Source: FEN-1191 sp964528845
GTDB lineage: Bacteria; Pseudomonadota; Gammaproteobacteria; Steroidobacterales; Steroidobacteraceae
Length of the DNA stretch: 64,000 bases
NCBI GenBank assembly: GCA_964528845.1
Contig: CAZGVE010000004.1
Coordinates: 67,942-131,941, forward strand
Direction: 5' to 3'
Shown here: one piece after another, positions 24,312 through 32,337 of the stretch
How the letters are laid out: each line of letters begins with the position of its first letter
Numbering within the stretch: the first letter of the stretch is position 1
The notes under the pieces: generated by a model
What the model was told of the DNA's origin: nothing
The model's input: the letters and a program-made list of their open reading frames with translations, nothing else
The model's database searches: none
Program-made: the position numbers and the translations under genes

Positions 24312-25247
24312 ATGTCCCGAACTTTTCCGCTGCAGCACCCGGCGCGCGTCACCATCGCCCATGGCCGACTGCTGCAGGTGCGTGCCGATGATGGCAGCGA
24401 GAGCACCGCGCGCGCGGACCGTCGCCACCTGCAGGTGGTGTGCGGCGATCGAGTGCGGTGCGAGTACGACGCGCGGCACGACGAGCTGCGTGTGGTGGCG
24501 CTCGAACCGCGCACCGGAGCGCTCTACCGCAGCAACGCCCGGGGCGGATCGGAACTCATCGCTGCGAACCTGACGCTGCTGGTCGCGGTCGTGGCCCCGC
24601 TACCGGTACCGGACTTCTACATAGTCGATCGCTACCTTTGCGCTGCGCAGTCTGCCGGCATCGCCGCCTGCGTCGTGCTCAACAAGGTGGAACTCGGCGC
24701 CGACCTGACGGTCGAGAGCGAGCTGCGCGTGCTCGAGGCGATCGGGTATCCGGGCCTGCAGGTATCTGCCGAGATGGGCGTCGGGCTCGAGGCGCTGCGC
24801 ACGCTGCTGCACGGCCAGGCCGCGGTGCTCGTCGGTCAGTCGGGAGTCGGCAAATCATCGCTGCTGCGCGCGCTGGTGCCGGGCAGTGTGGCACCGGTCG
24901 GTGCCCTGATTCGTGACGACGAAGGGCGGCACACGACCACGACCACCCGGCTGTTCGAGCTGCCGGACGGTGGCGCGCTGGTCGACTCACCCGGTGTGCG
25001 TGATTTCGCCCCCGCGATCGACCGCCTGGTGGCCCCGGCGCTGGGATTCCGCGAGCTCGCCGCGCTCAGCCCGCAATGCCGCTTCGCCGACTGCCAGCAC
25101 CTGCGCGAGCCGGACTGCGCGGTGCGACTCGCGGTCGAGCACGGCACGATTTCCGCGCGGCGCTACGAGAGCTACCGCCGGTTGCACCGGCTCGCCGGAC
25201 GCCTCGGATCGATTGCAGCGCCTGCCCGCTCACGCCGCGGCCGCTGA
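24312..25247 (+). CDS. rsgA: Ribosome small-subunit-dependent GTPase RsgA
   Basis: A 311-residue circularly permuted GTPase that checks late maturation of the 30S subunit. An N-terminal OB fold is followed by the permuted motif order: NKVE (G4, near residue 120), GQSGVGKSS (G1, near 176) and DSPGV (G3, near 226). The C-terminal zinc knuckle is CRFADCQHLREPDC. The ATG at 24312 has no strong Shine-Dalgarno. Position opposite orn matches the usual gammaproteobacterial arrangement. Confidence 0.96.
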   Translation: MSRTFPLQHPARVTIAHGRLLQVRADDGSESTARADRRHLQVVCGDRVRCEYDARHDELRVVALEPRTGALYRSNARGGSELIAANLTLLVAVVAPLPVPDFYIVDRYLCAAQSAGIAACVVLNKVELGADLTVESELRVLEAIGYPGLQVSAEMGVGLEALRTLLHGQAAVLVGQSGVGKSSLLRALVPGSVAPVGALIRDDEGRHTTTTTRLFELPDGGALVDSPGVRDFAPAIDRLVAPALGFRELAALSPQCRFADCQHLREPDCAVRLAVEHGTISARRYESYRRLHRLAGRLGSIAAPARSRRGR

Positions 25248-25287
25248 GCCGCGGCCGCCGAGCCGCGCCTGTCATCGGCGATGGTCG

Positions 25288-25887
25288 TCAGGACAGCGTA
25301 TGGCGCCCCGCCAGTGCGTGGGCCAGCGTACCGCCATCGACGTATTCGAGTTCTCCGCCGACCGGTACGCCGTGCGCAATGCGGCTCGCGCAGATTCCGC
25401 GCGAACGCACGAGTTCAGAGAAGAAGTGCGCCGTCGCCTCACCCTCGACCGTCGGGTTGGTCGCCAGGATGACCTCGCGGACCTCGTGTGCGTCCAGCAG
25501 CGCCTCGAACTGACGCACGCCGAGTTCCTCGGGGCCGATGCCATCGAGCGGCGACAGATGGCCCATCAGCACGAAATAGCGCCCGCGATAGCCACCAGAT
25601 TGCTCGATGGCTGCGACATCCGCGGGCGACTCGACCAGGCAGACCTGCGACGCGTCGCGCGACGGATTCACGCAGATCGCGCACAGCGGGCCTTCGGTGA
25701 GCATGCGGCAGCGCTCGCAGCGCCCGACACGCTCCAGCGCCGCGCTGAGCGCGCCGGCCAGGCCGCGCGCGCCCGGTCTCCCGGCCTGCAGCAGGTGAAA
25801 TGCCATGCGCTGCGCGCTCTTCGGCCCAACGCCGGGCAGCGTGCGCAGCGCATCGATCAGCGCGGCCAGGGCCGGGGAGTGATTCAT
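25288..25887 (-). CDS. recR: Recombination protein RecR
   Basis: A 199-residue RecFOR-pathway protein that with RecO loads RecA onto gapped DNA. It has the helix-hairpin-helix start (LPGVGPKSAQRMAFHLL), the four-cysteine zinc site CERCRMLTEGPLCAIC near residues 58-73, and the Toprim domain starting at LVESPADVAAIE. It follows ybaB by 20 bp in the dnaX-ybaB-recR operon. Confidence 0.97.
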   Translation of the reverse strand: MNHSPALAALIDALRTLPGVGPKSAQRMAFHLLQAGRPGARGLAGALSAALERVGRCERCRMLTEGPLCAICVNPSRDASQVCLVESPADVAAIEQSGGYRGRYFVLMGHLSPLDGIGPEELGVRQFEALLDAHEVREVILATNPTVEGEATAHFFSELVRSRGICASRIAHGVPVGGELEYVDGGTLAHALAGRHTLS

Positions 25888-25907
25888 GCCGCCAGACGTG
25901 CCGCGCT

Positions 25908-26228
25908 TCAGAACGGCAGCTTCATCCCCGGGGGCAGTGACATTCCGCCCATGGCCGCAGCCATCTTGGCCTGGGACGCCGCCTCCAGACGATGCACTGC
26001 GTCATTGACCGCCGCAGCGACCAGATCCTCGAGCATCTCGCGGTCCTCAGCCGCGACAGTCGGCTCGATCTGCACCCGCCGCACTTCATGGCGGCCCGTC
26101 ATGGTCACCTTGACCATGCCGCCACCGGCCTCGCCGATCACCTCCAGCGACGCGATCTCGGTCTGGACCTTCTGCATATTGGCCTGCAGCGCCTGCGCCT
26201 GCTTGACCAGGTTGTTCATGTTTGCCAT
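25908..26228 (-). CDS. ybaB: YbaB/EbfC family nucleoid-associated protein
   Basis: A 106-residue DNA-binding protein of the YbaB/EbfC family. It has a long N-terminal helix (NNLVKQAQALQANMQKVQTE), the central GGGMVKVTMTGRHEVRRVQI strands and a C-terminal helix. Members bind DNA as dimers and may act in recombination or nucleoid organisation. It lies between dnaX (18 bp upstream) and recR, the standard arrangement in bacteria. Confidence 0.95.
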   Translation of the reverse strand: MANMNNLVKQAQALQANMQKVQTEIASLEVIGEAGGGMVKVTMTGRHEVRRVQIEPTVAAEDREMLEDLVAAAVNDAVHRLEAASQAKMAAAMGGMSLPPGMKLPF

Positions 26229-26246
26229 TGGCGTTTCCTCTGGATC

Positions 26247-27884
26247 TCAGCCTTCATCCTGGCGGGCCGGACGCACCGAGTCGACGAGCACGCTCGCACC
26301 GAACTGCTCCCGGATCACACCCACGGTCGCATCGGTCTCGAAGGCCGCCCGCGCGCGCGCCAGGCGTTCGGCCTCCGCCTGTTCCTGCACTCGCGCCGGG
26401 GTTGACACCGGATTGGCTGCCAGCTCGATCTCGAGCCTGACGGGCGACCCCACGTGGCGCGAGAGTGCTTGCGTGAGCTTGTCCTCGAGCGCCCGCGTTC
26501 GCAATGAGCCACTGCGCGGATCCAGTGCCAGGCGCCACGTCGAGCCCTCACGCCCGAGCAGCGCGCACTGCGCGGCCAGCTGCCGAGGTGCGCCCTGCAG
26601 ATCGAGCGCTGCGAGGATCGCGCTCCAGTCCAGGGCGGCCGGATTCGCGGCGGCAGCCGGAGCGCCAGGAGACGCGGGAGCGGCAGCGCCAGCAGTCGCC
26701 CTCACCGCCCCTGGGACTGGCGCGCTAACCGGCGCCGCCGGGCCCGACGATCGGGCCACGGGCGGTCCCGCTCCCGGCGGGGGCACGGCGGCAGTGCCCG
26801 GCGGCCGGAAAGCAAGCATCCGGATCAGGGTCATGCGGAATCCGGTGCGCTGATCCGGCGCCAGTGGCAGGTCGCGCCGCCCGAGAATCGCTGTCTGGTA
26901 GTACAGCTGCACGTCCTCGGGCGCGATCCGGGCAGCGAGGTCGGCCAGAAGGTCCGGCGGGTGCAGTTCGTCGCCCTCGTAGGCTGGTAGCAGCTGGCGC
27001 AGCGCAACGCGCTCCAGCAACGCGGCCAGCTGCTCGAGCAACTGCGCATAATCGGGCGAGAATTCGTCCAGTGCGCCGGCATACTCTACTAGCTGGCGAG
27101 CTTCGCCCGCGGCCAGCAGCTGCGCGACACGTACCACCTGGTCGCGTTCCACAGTGCCGAGCATTGCACGCGCATCCGCCTCGAGCGCGCTGCCGGCGCC
27201 GAAGGCCAACAGCTGGTCGAGCATCGACAGCGCGTCACGCAGGCTGCCATCGCCGGCCTGCGCGATCAGCTGCACCGCAGCGGGCTCGTAGCGCAGGTGC
27301 TCGGCCTCGAGGATGTGCTGCAGGCGGGCGCCGATCAGCGCCACCGACAGCCGCTTGAGGTTGAACTGCAGGCAGCGCGAGAGCACTGTCACCGGTAGCT
27401 TCTGCGGGTCGGTGGTCGCGAGCAGGAACTTGACGTGCGGCGGCGGCTCCTCGAGCGTCTTGAGCAGCGCGTTGAAGGACTGCGCCGAGAGCATGTGCAC
27501 TTCGTCGATCAGATAGATCTTGTAGCGGCTGCGCGTCGGCGCGTACTGCACGTTGTCGAGCAGTTCACGGGTATCGTCCACCTTGGTGCGGGAAGCCGCG
27601 TCGACCTCGATGAGATCCACACTCCGGCCCGTGTCGATCTCGCGGCAGCTCGCACATTCCCCGCAGGGCGTCGCGCTGGTGCCACGCTCGCAGTTCAGGC
27701 ACTTGGCAAGAATCCTTGCGACCGTTGTCTTGCCGACTCCGCGGGTACCGGCGAACAGGAAGGCATGGTGCACCCGGCCGCTGTCGAGCGCGTTGGCGAG
27801 TGCGCGCAGCACGTGTTCCTGACCGGTCATCTCGGCGAAACTGTGCGGCCGCCAGGTGCGCGCCAGTGCGGTGTAGGAACTCAT
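26247..27884 (-). CDS. dnaX: DNA polymerase III subunit tau, DnaX
   Basis: A 545-residue clamp-loader ATPase. It has Walker A AGTRGVGKTT near residue 45, a four-cysteine zinc site from CLNCERGTSATPCGECASC, and the DEVHMLSAQSFNALLKTLEEPP region. A long Pro/Ala-rich linker (about residues 375-430) leads to a C-terminal domain. No A-AAA-AAG slippery run is seen in the gene, so a shorter gamma form made by frameshifting is not evident. The ATG at 27884 gives the conserved MSSYTALARTWRP start and sits 21 bp after the 4.5S RNA gene. Confidence 0.95.
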   Translation of the reverse strand: MSSYTALARTWRPHSFAEMTGQEHVLRALANALDSGRVHHAFLFAGTRGVGKTTVARILAKCLNCERGTSATPCGECASCREIDTGRSVDLIEVDAASRTKVDDTRELLDNVQYAPTRSRYKIYLIDEVHMLSAQSFNALLKTLEEPPPHVKFLLATTDPQKLPVTVLSRCLQFNLKRLSVALIGARLQHILEAEHLRYEPAAVQLIAQAGDGSLRDALSMLDQLLAFGAGSALEADARAMLGTVERDQVVRVAQLLAAGEARQLVEYAGALDEFSPDYAQLLEQLAALLERVALRQLLPAYEGDELHPPDLLADLAARIAPEDVQLYYQTAILGRRDLPLAPDQRTGFRMTLIRMLAFRPPGTAAVPPPGAGPPVARSSGPAAPVSAPVPGAVRATAGAAAPASPGAPAAAANPAALDWSAILAALDLQGAPRQLAAQCALLGREGSTWRLALDPRSGSLRTRALEDKLTQALSRHVGSPVRLEIELAANPVSTPARVQEQAEAERLARARAAFETDATVGVIREQFGASVLVDSVRPARQDEG

Positions 27885-27905
27885 TGGCAGTCGGAACCCC
27901 GGGGA

Positions 27906-28019
27906 GGTGATCCGCACCAGCTTGGACTTCGGCACCCGACCCGAGCCGTTACCGCTGCTCCCTTCCGGGCCTGACGGGGTTCACAGTCAGTCGTCGCGAA
28001 GGAACCAGCGCGGATCACC
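27906..28019 (-). ncRNA. ffs: 4.5S RNA, small bacterial SRP RNA
   Basis: Reading the minus strand, the conserved SRP tip GTCAGGCCCGGAAGGGAGCA is present near 27957-27985. The ends GGTGATCCGC and GCGGATCACC pair perfectly over 10 bp, giving a hairpin RNA of about 114 nt. It binds Ffh (encoded at 49712-51076) to form the signal recognition particle. It lies 9 bp after tRNA-Ser and 21 bp before dnaX. Confidence 0.95.
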
Positions 28020-28028
28020 GTTGACCCA

Positions 28029-28120
28029 TGGCGGAGAGGGTGGGATTCGAACCCACGAACACCCGTGAAGATGTTACTGGAATTCCAGTCCAGCGCCTTC
28101 GACCGCTCGGCCACCTCTCC
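28029..28120 (-). tRNA. tRNA-Ser (GGA)
   Basis: A class II tRNA of 92 nt with encoded CCA. The acceptor arms GGAGAGG and CCTCTCC pair fully with discriminator G. The anticodon arm is CTGGA-CTGGAAT-TCCAG, giving anticodon GGA (codons UCC/UCU). A long variable arm (AACATCTTCACGGGTGTT region) and the T arm GGGTTCGAATCCC are clear. It precedes the 4.5S RNA gene by 9 bp, so one precursor may carry both. Confidence 0.97.
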
Positions 28121-28198
28121 ATGCAACACGTCGATTCCGGGCGCATCCTGCCCGCAGCGAATGGGGGCGCGGATTCTAGCAACGGGCGCCAGCCACGC

Positions 28199-28567
28199 CT
28201 ACTGCGGGCCATTGCCGGCCGCACCCGGCGCTGGGGGCAGCGGCACGCTGGAACGGACCGGTGGTGCGTGGGTTTCCGGGACCGCAAAGCTCGGCGGCAT
28301 CGACAGGCACGGAGCCGAACGCGGTCTGGACGGCTCCGGCTCATCGAGCGACGGAATCCGTACTGCATTGTGGGTATCGGGCGCGGACATTCCCGCAGGC
28401 ACTCGCAGCGGCGGCAGGGTCGCGGCGGTGGCGGCCAGTGTCGGCTCGCGGCAACCGGCGGCCGACCCGTGTCGATGGAACAGCGAGCAACCCGGCAGCG
28501 CCGCGACGGTGAAGCAGAGCAACAGCATTCGAACGGCAGTAACGCCATCCCGGGTGGCCAGCCTCAC
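28199..28567 (-). CDS. Short proline-rich lipoprotein resembling the N-terminal segment of BamC
   Basis: A 122-residue predicted lipoprotein with lipobox LPGC at residues 24-27. The mature part is Pro/Ala-rich and looks disordered. Residues 54-73 (PLRVPAGM..AP..AVRIP) resemble the unfolded N-terminal stretch of BamC that lies along BamD, and the gene follows dapA, where bamC sits in E. coli. The two folded BamC domains are absent. The GTG start overlaps the dapA stop (GTGA); an internal ATG at 28528 is possible. The BamC link is inferred from position and motif. Confidence 0.6.
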   Translation of the reverse strand: MRLATRDGVTAVRMLLLCFTVAALPGCSLFHRHGSAAGCREPTLAATAATLPPLRVPAGMSAPDTHNAVRIPSLDEPEPSRPRSAPCLSMPPSFAVPETHAPPVRSSVPLPPAPGAAGNGPQ

Positions 28568-29466
28568 GCGGACTGCGCCGTGGGTGCCTGCGTGGCGCGC
28601 AGCACCGAATCCAGTGCCGCGCGTACCTGCGGCCGGTACTGCTCGGACAGCACGGTCAATGGCAGCCGGATACCGCCCTCGAGCAGTCCGAGCTGAGCCA
28701 TCGCCCACTTGACCGGAATCGGATTCGCCTCGACGAACAGCGCGTGGTGCAGCGGGCGCAGCAGCAAGTCCAGATGTGCGGCACCGGAGTGATCGCCGCG
28801 CAAGGCGCTCGAAACCAGCTGGGCCATCGGCCCGGGCACCACGTTTGCAGTCACCGACACGACCCCCCGGGCACCATTGGCCATCGCCTCGGCGGCGGTC
28901 GCATCGTCGCCCGAGAGCACGTCAAACCCCGCTGGCACGAGCGCACACAGTTCGGCGATGCGCGCAACCTGCGCCAGCGCTTCTTTGACCGCGACGATTC
29001 GCGGCAGTTTCGCGAGCCGCGCGACGGTTGCCGGCAGCAGGTCGATCGCCGTGCGCCCCGGAACGTTATAGAGCATCAGCGGAACGCTGGAGGCGGCAGC
29101 CACGGCTTCATAATGACGGTACAGGCCTTCCTGGGTCGGGCGGTTATAGGCCGGGGTCACCACGAGCAGCCCGTCCACGCCGGCTCCGGAGAGGCGCCGG
29201 GCCCGTTCGACCGTTTCGGCGGTGCTGCTGGTTCCGGCTCCGGCGAGCAGCGCCATCCGCCCGCGCAACCGGCTGCGCGCGCGCTCGATCAGTCCCGCCA
29301 ACTCCTCATCGGTGAGGGTGGGCGACTCGCCGGTCGTCCCGCCGACGACGATACCGCTGGTTCCGGCCTCCAGGTGCAGCGCGAGCAGGCGTTCCCATGC
29401 CTGCCAGTCGATGCCGCCGTCAGGGTGCATCGGAGTGACGATCGCGACCAGGCTTCCGGAGAACAT
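28564..29466 (-). CDS. dapA: 4-hydroxy-tetrahydrodipicolinate synthase, DapA
   Basis: A 300-residue class I aldolase-fold enzyme that condenses pyruvate with aspartate semialdehyde, the first committed step to lysine and diaminopimelate. The GGTTGESPTLTDEE motif is near residue 43, the Tyr-containing YNVPGRTAIDL near 133, and the Schiff-base lysine in VAVKEAL near 161. It overlaps the lipoprotein gene downstream by 4 bp and is divergent from gcvR across 180 bp with no feature I can name. Confidence 0.97.
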   Translation of the reverse strand: MFSGSLVAIVTPMHPDGGIDWQAWERLLALHLEAGTSGIVVGGTTGESPTLTDEELAGLIERARSRLRGRMALLAGAGTSSTAETVERARRLSGAGVDGLLVVTPAYNRPTQEGLYRHYEAVAAASSVPLMLYNVPGRTAIDLLPATVARLAKLPRIVAVKEALAQVARIAELCALVPAGFDVLSGDDATAAEAMANGARGVVSVTANVVPGPMAQLVSSALRGDHSGAAHLDLLLRPLHHALFVEANPIPVKWAMAQLGLLEGGIRLPLTVLSEQYRPQVRAALDSVLRATQAPTAQSA

Positions 29467-29646
29467 GACAGTGGACGCTGCGCTGTAAGGTTATTCAGGA
29501 CGGGGCGCGGGATGTTACGGGTCCGGACCTTCCTGAGGCAAGCCGGACGAACGGCGAGGCCCTGCCCGCCCGCGAGGCACCGCAGACCGTGCGCATCCCG
29601 CAGCAGTCCCGGTACACTGCCGGACCAGATCGTGACAGCAGACCCC

Positions 29647-30177
29647 ATGAAGCAGTATCTCGCCGTTTCCGCCATCGGCAGCGACCGGACCGGCATGGTT
29701 CACGAACTCACCCGGATCATTACCGATTGTGGCGGCAACATCGCCGAGAGCCGCATGGCAGCGCTCGGTGCGGAATTTGCCATGCTGCTGCTGGTCAGCG
29801 GCAACTGGCATTCACTGGCCAAGATCGAATCGGAGCTGGCCCGGCTTGCCGAGGTCGGCACCCTGAGCCTGCACCTGAAGCGCACGGAACCCAGAACGGC
29901 GCGGGCCGACCTGCTGCCCTACTCGATCGACATCGTGAGCCTGGACCAGGCCGGGATCGTGGCGGGGCTCTCAGGGTTCTTCGCAGGACGGGGAATCGAT
30001 ATCAGCGAGGTGTCCACGCGCTCCTACGCCGCGGCGCACACCGGCGCACCGATGTTCGCCGTCCAGATGGTCATCAGCGTTCCGGTAAAACTGCAGCTCG
30101 CGCAGCTGCGTGAGGAGTTTATGGATTACTGCGATACCCTTAACCTCGACGCGATTCTCGAGCCGGTGAAATCATGA
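29647..30177 (+). CDS. gcvR: Glycine cleavage system repressor-like ACT-domain protein GcvR
   Basis: A 176-residue protein built of two ACT domains (about residues 5-75 and 92-172), as in GcvR. That protein modulates the LysR regulator GcvA through protein contact in E. coli. The N-terminal GSDRTGMVHELTRIITDCGGNI and the second-domain LDQAGIVAGLSGFFAGRGIDI are characteristic. It overlaps bcp by 4 bp, and the gcvR-bcp pair is common in gammaproteobacteria. No gcvA is in the window, so its target here is unproven. Confidence 0.88.
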   Translation: MKQYLAVSAIGSDRTGMVHELTRIITDCGGNIAESRMAALGAEFAMLLLVSGNWHSLAKIESELARLAEVGTLSLHLKRTEPRTARADLLPYSIDIVSLDQAGIVAGLSGFFAGRGIDISEVSTRSYAAAHTGAPMFAVQMVISVPVKLQLAQLREEFMDYCDTLNLDAILEPVKS

Positions 30178-30839
30178 GCAGTCGCAGGAAGCCCGCGCGC
30201 ACGACCGCGCGCACGACCGCGCGCAAGACCGCGCGCAAGTCGGTTCGCAAGGCTGCCCCCAAGGCACCCCGCAAGGCGGCCCCCAAGGCAGCCAGCCGGG
30301 CCCCAGCGAAGCGCACTGCGCGGAGTGCAAGACCGGCGATGCAGCGCCCGGCCCGCACTGCCGCGCCGGCGTCCGCGCCGGTGCGCATCGATCAGCCGGT
30401 CGCCGATTTCACGGCACCGTCTACCGGTGGCGTCCGCTGGCGGCTCGAGGACGCACGCGGGCGCAAGCTCGTGCTGTACTTCTATCCGCGCGACAACACG
30501 CCCGGCTGCACGCTCGAGGGGCAGCAATTTGCGGCGCTCGCGCCGCAGTTCGCCGAGGCAGGCGTCACGCTGCTCGGCATATCCCGCGACAGTATCGCCT
30601 CGCACGAGAAGTTTCGCGCCCAGATGCGCTTCCCGTTCGACCTGCTCTCGGACCCGGACGAAGCCGTCTGCCGCCAGTTCGACGTGATCCACGAGAAGAA
30701 CATGTACGGACGCAAGGTGCTCGGCATTCAGCGCAGTACCTTCCTGCTCGACGCCGCCGGCGTACTGCGACGCGAATGGCGCGGCGTGAAGGTGGAAGGG
30801 CACGCCCAGGAGGTGCTGATGGCGGCGCGGGCGCTGTGA
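30174..30839 (+). CDS. bcp: Bcp/PrxQ peroxiredoxin with a histone-like basic N-terminal tail
   Basis: A 221-residue thiol peroxidase. The Bcp domain starts near residue 70 with peroxidatic Cys112 in NTPGCTLEG. The cysteine five residues later, used as the resolving residue in E. coli Bcp (Cys50), is Gln117 here. Cys166 matches the position of E. coli Cys99. The first 65 residues are almost only Lys, Arg, Ala, Pro and Thr in repeats, like the tails of histone H1 or AlgP. A normal Bcp is about 155 residues. The ATG overlaps gcvR by 4 bp, and phoH overlaps its stop (GTGA). Confidence 0.88.
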   Translation: MSSRRKPARTTARTTARKTARKSVRKAAPKAPRKAAPKAASRAPAKRTARSARPAMQRPARTAAPASAPVRIDQPVADFTAPSTGGVRWRLEDARGRKLVLYFYPRDNTPGCTLEGQQFAALAPQFAEAGVTLLGISRDSIASHEKFRAQMRFPFDLLSDPDEAVCRQFDVIHEKNMYGRKVLGIQRSTFLLDAAGVLRREWRGVKVEGHAQEVLMAARAL

Positions 30840-32248
30840 AGGCGTCCCCGGCGGTGCGCAGGCTGTTCGTGCTCGACACGAACGTGATGATGCACGACCC
30901 GACTGCGATCTTTCGCTTCGAGGAGCACGACATCTACCTGCCGATGGTGGTGCTCGAAGAACTCGATGCGAACAAGAAGGGGCTGTCGGAGGCCTCGCGC
31001 AACGCGCGCCAGGTCAGTCGCTTCCTCGATGACATGATGCGCGGGGTCACCAAGGAGCAGATCGACGCTGGGATCGTGATTCCGAGTGGCCAGAGCGGGA
31101 ACCACGGCAAGAAGCCCTCCTCCGGTCGGCTTTACTTCCAGACCCGTGAACTCTCCAGCGGGCTGCCCGAAGGGCTGCCGGGCGTCGGGGCCGACAACCT
31201 GATCCTGGGGCAGACGCTCGCGCTGCAGCGCCAGGAGCCGCATTCGCATGTCGCGCTGGTCTCCAAAGACATCAATCTACGCATCAAGGCGGCGATCCTC
31301 GGCGTCCACGCAGAGGACTACTACAGCGACAAGACGATCGAAGACGCCGACGTGCTCCACACCGGCATTGAATTGCTGCCGGCGGATTTCTGGGAGCGAC
31401 ACGGCAAGGACATGCGCTCCTGGAAAGAGGCGGACCGGACCTGGTACGAGGTTGCCGGTCCGGCTGCGGCCACATGGCGCCCGAATCTCTTCGTCTACGA
31501 GGACAGTCCGCAGGGAATCGAAGCGATCGTCCGGCACGTGGACGGCCAGTCCGCACGGCTCGAGCTGGCACGCGATTTCCGGGGCGAACGCCACAATGTC
31601 TGGGGCATCACCGCTCGCAACCGCGAGCAGAATTTCGCGCTCAACCTGCTGATGGATCCGGAGATCGACTTCGTCACGCTGCTCGGACCGGCCGGCAGCG
31701 GCAAGACGCTGCTCGCACTGGCGGCCGGCCTGACGCAGACGCTCGAACGCAATCGTTTCATCGAGATCATCATGACCCGGGTCACGGTGCCGCTAGGCGA
31801 GGACATCGGATTCCTGCCTGGCACGGAAGAAGAGAAGATGGAGCCCTGGATGGGCGCCCTGATGGACAATCTCGAGGTGCTCACGCGTAGCGAGGAAGGC
31901 GGCAACTGGGGCCGGGCCGTGACCAACGATCTGCTGCGCAACCGCATCAAGATTCGCTCGCTCAATTTCATGCGTGGACGTACGTTCCTGAATCGCTTCA
32001 TCATTCTGGACGAAGCGCAGAACCTGACACCCAAGCAGATGAAAGCACTGGTGACCCGCGCCGGTCCTGGCAGCAAGCTGGTGGCGCTCGGCAACATCGC
32101 CCAGATCGACACGCCATACCTGACGGAAACCACCTGCGGCCTGACATATGTCGTCAACCGCTTTCAGGGCTGGGAACATTCAGGTCACGTGACGCTGGTG
32201 CGCGGGGAGCGCTCGCGGCTGGCGGATTTCGCCTCCGAGTCGCTCTGA
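30836..32248 (+). CDS. phoH: PIN-domain / PhoH-type ATPase fusion
   Basis: A 470-residue protein with an N-terminal PIN nuclease domain (FVLDTNVMMHDP near residue 10) and a C-terminal PhoH ATPase domain with Walker A GPAGSGKT near residue 283 and a DEAQNLT Walker B. PIN-PhoH proteins are thought to act on RNA, as helicase plus nuclease. The GTG start overlaps the bcp stop as GTGA. The arrangement gcvR-bcp-phoH is seen in Xanthomonadales. Confidence 0.9.
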   Translation: MKASPAVRRLFVLDTNVMMHDPTAIFRFEEHDIYLPMVVLEELDANKKGLSEASRNARQVSRFLDDMMRGVTKEQIDAGIVIPSGQSGNHGKKPSSGRLYFQTRELSSGLPEGLPGVGADNLILGQTLALQRQEPHSHVALVSKDINLRIKAAILGVHAEDYYSDKTIEDADVLHTGIELLPADFWERHGKDMRSWKEADRTWYEVAGPAAATWRPNLFVYEDSPQGIEAIVRHVDGQSARLELARDFRGERHNVWGITARNREQNFALNLLMDPEIDFVTLLGPAGSGKTLLALAAGLTQTLERNRFIEIIMTRVTVPLGEDIGFLPGTEEEKMEPWMGALMDNLEVLTRSEEGGNWGRAVTNDLLRNRIKIRSLNFMRGRTFLNRFIILDEAQNLTPKQMKALVTRAGPGSKLVALGNIAQIDTPYLTETTCGLTYVVNRFQGWEHSGHVTLVRGERSRLADFASESL

Positions 32249-32337
32249 GCAGCGCGCCGGCGCGCAACTGCGTACACTCCGGGCGGTGCGGGACCGGAAC
32301 CATTGCCGTCCCGCCGCAGTCGAATCCGGAGGTTCGG

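Noticed and set aside
26247..27884. Programmed frameshift in dnaX for a gamma subunit
   Set aside because: No A-rich slippery heptamer is visible in the reading frame.
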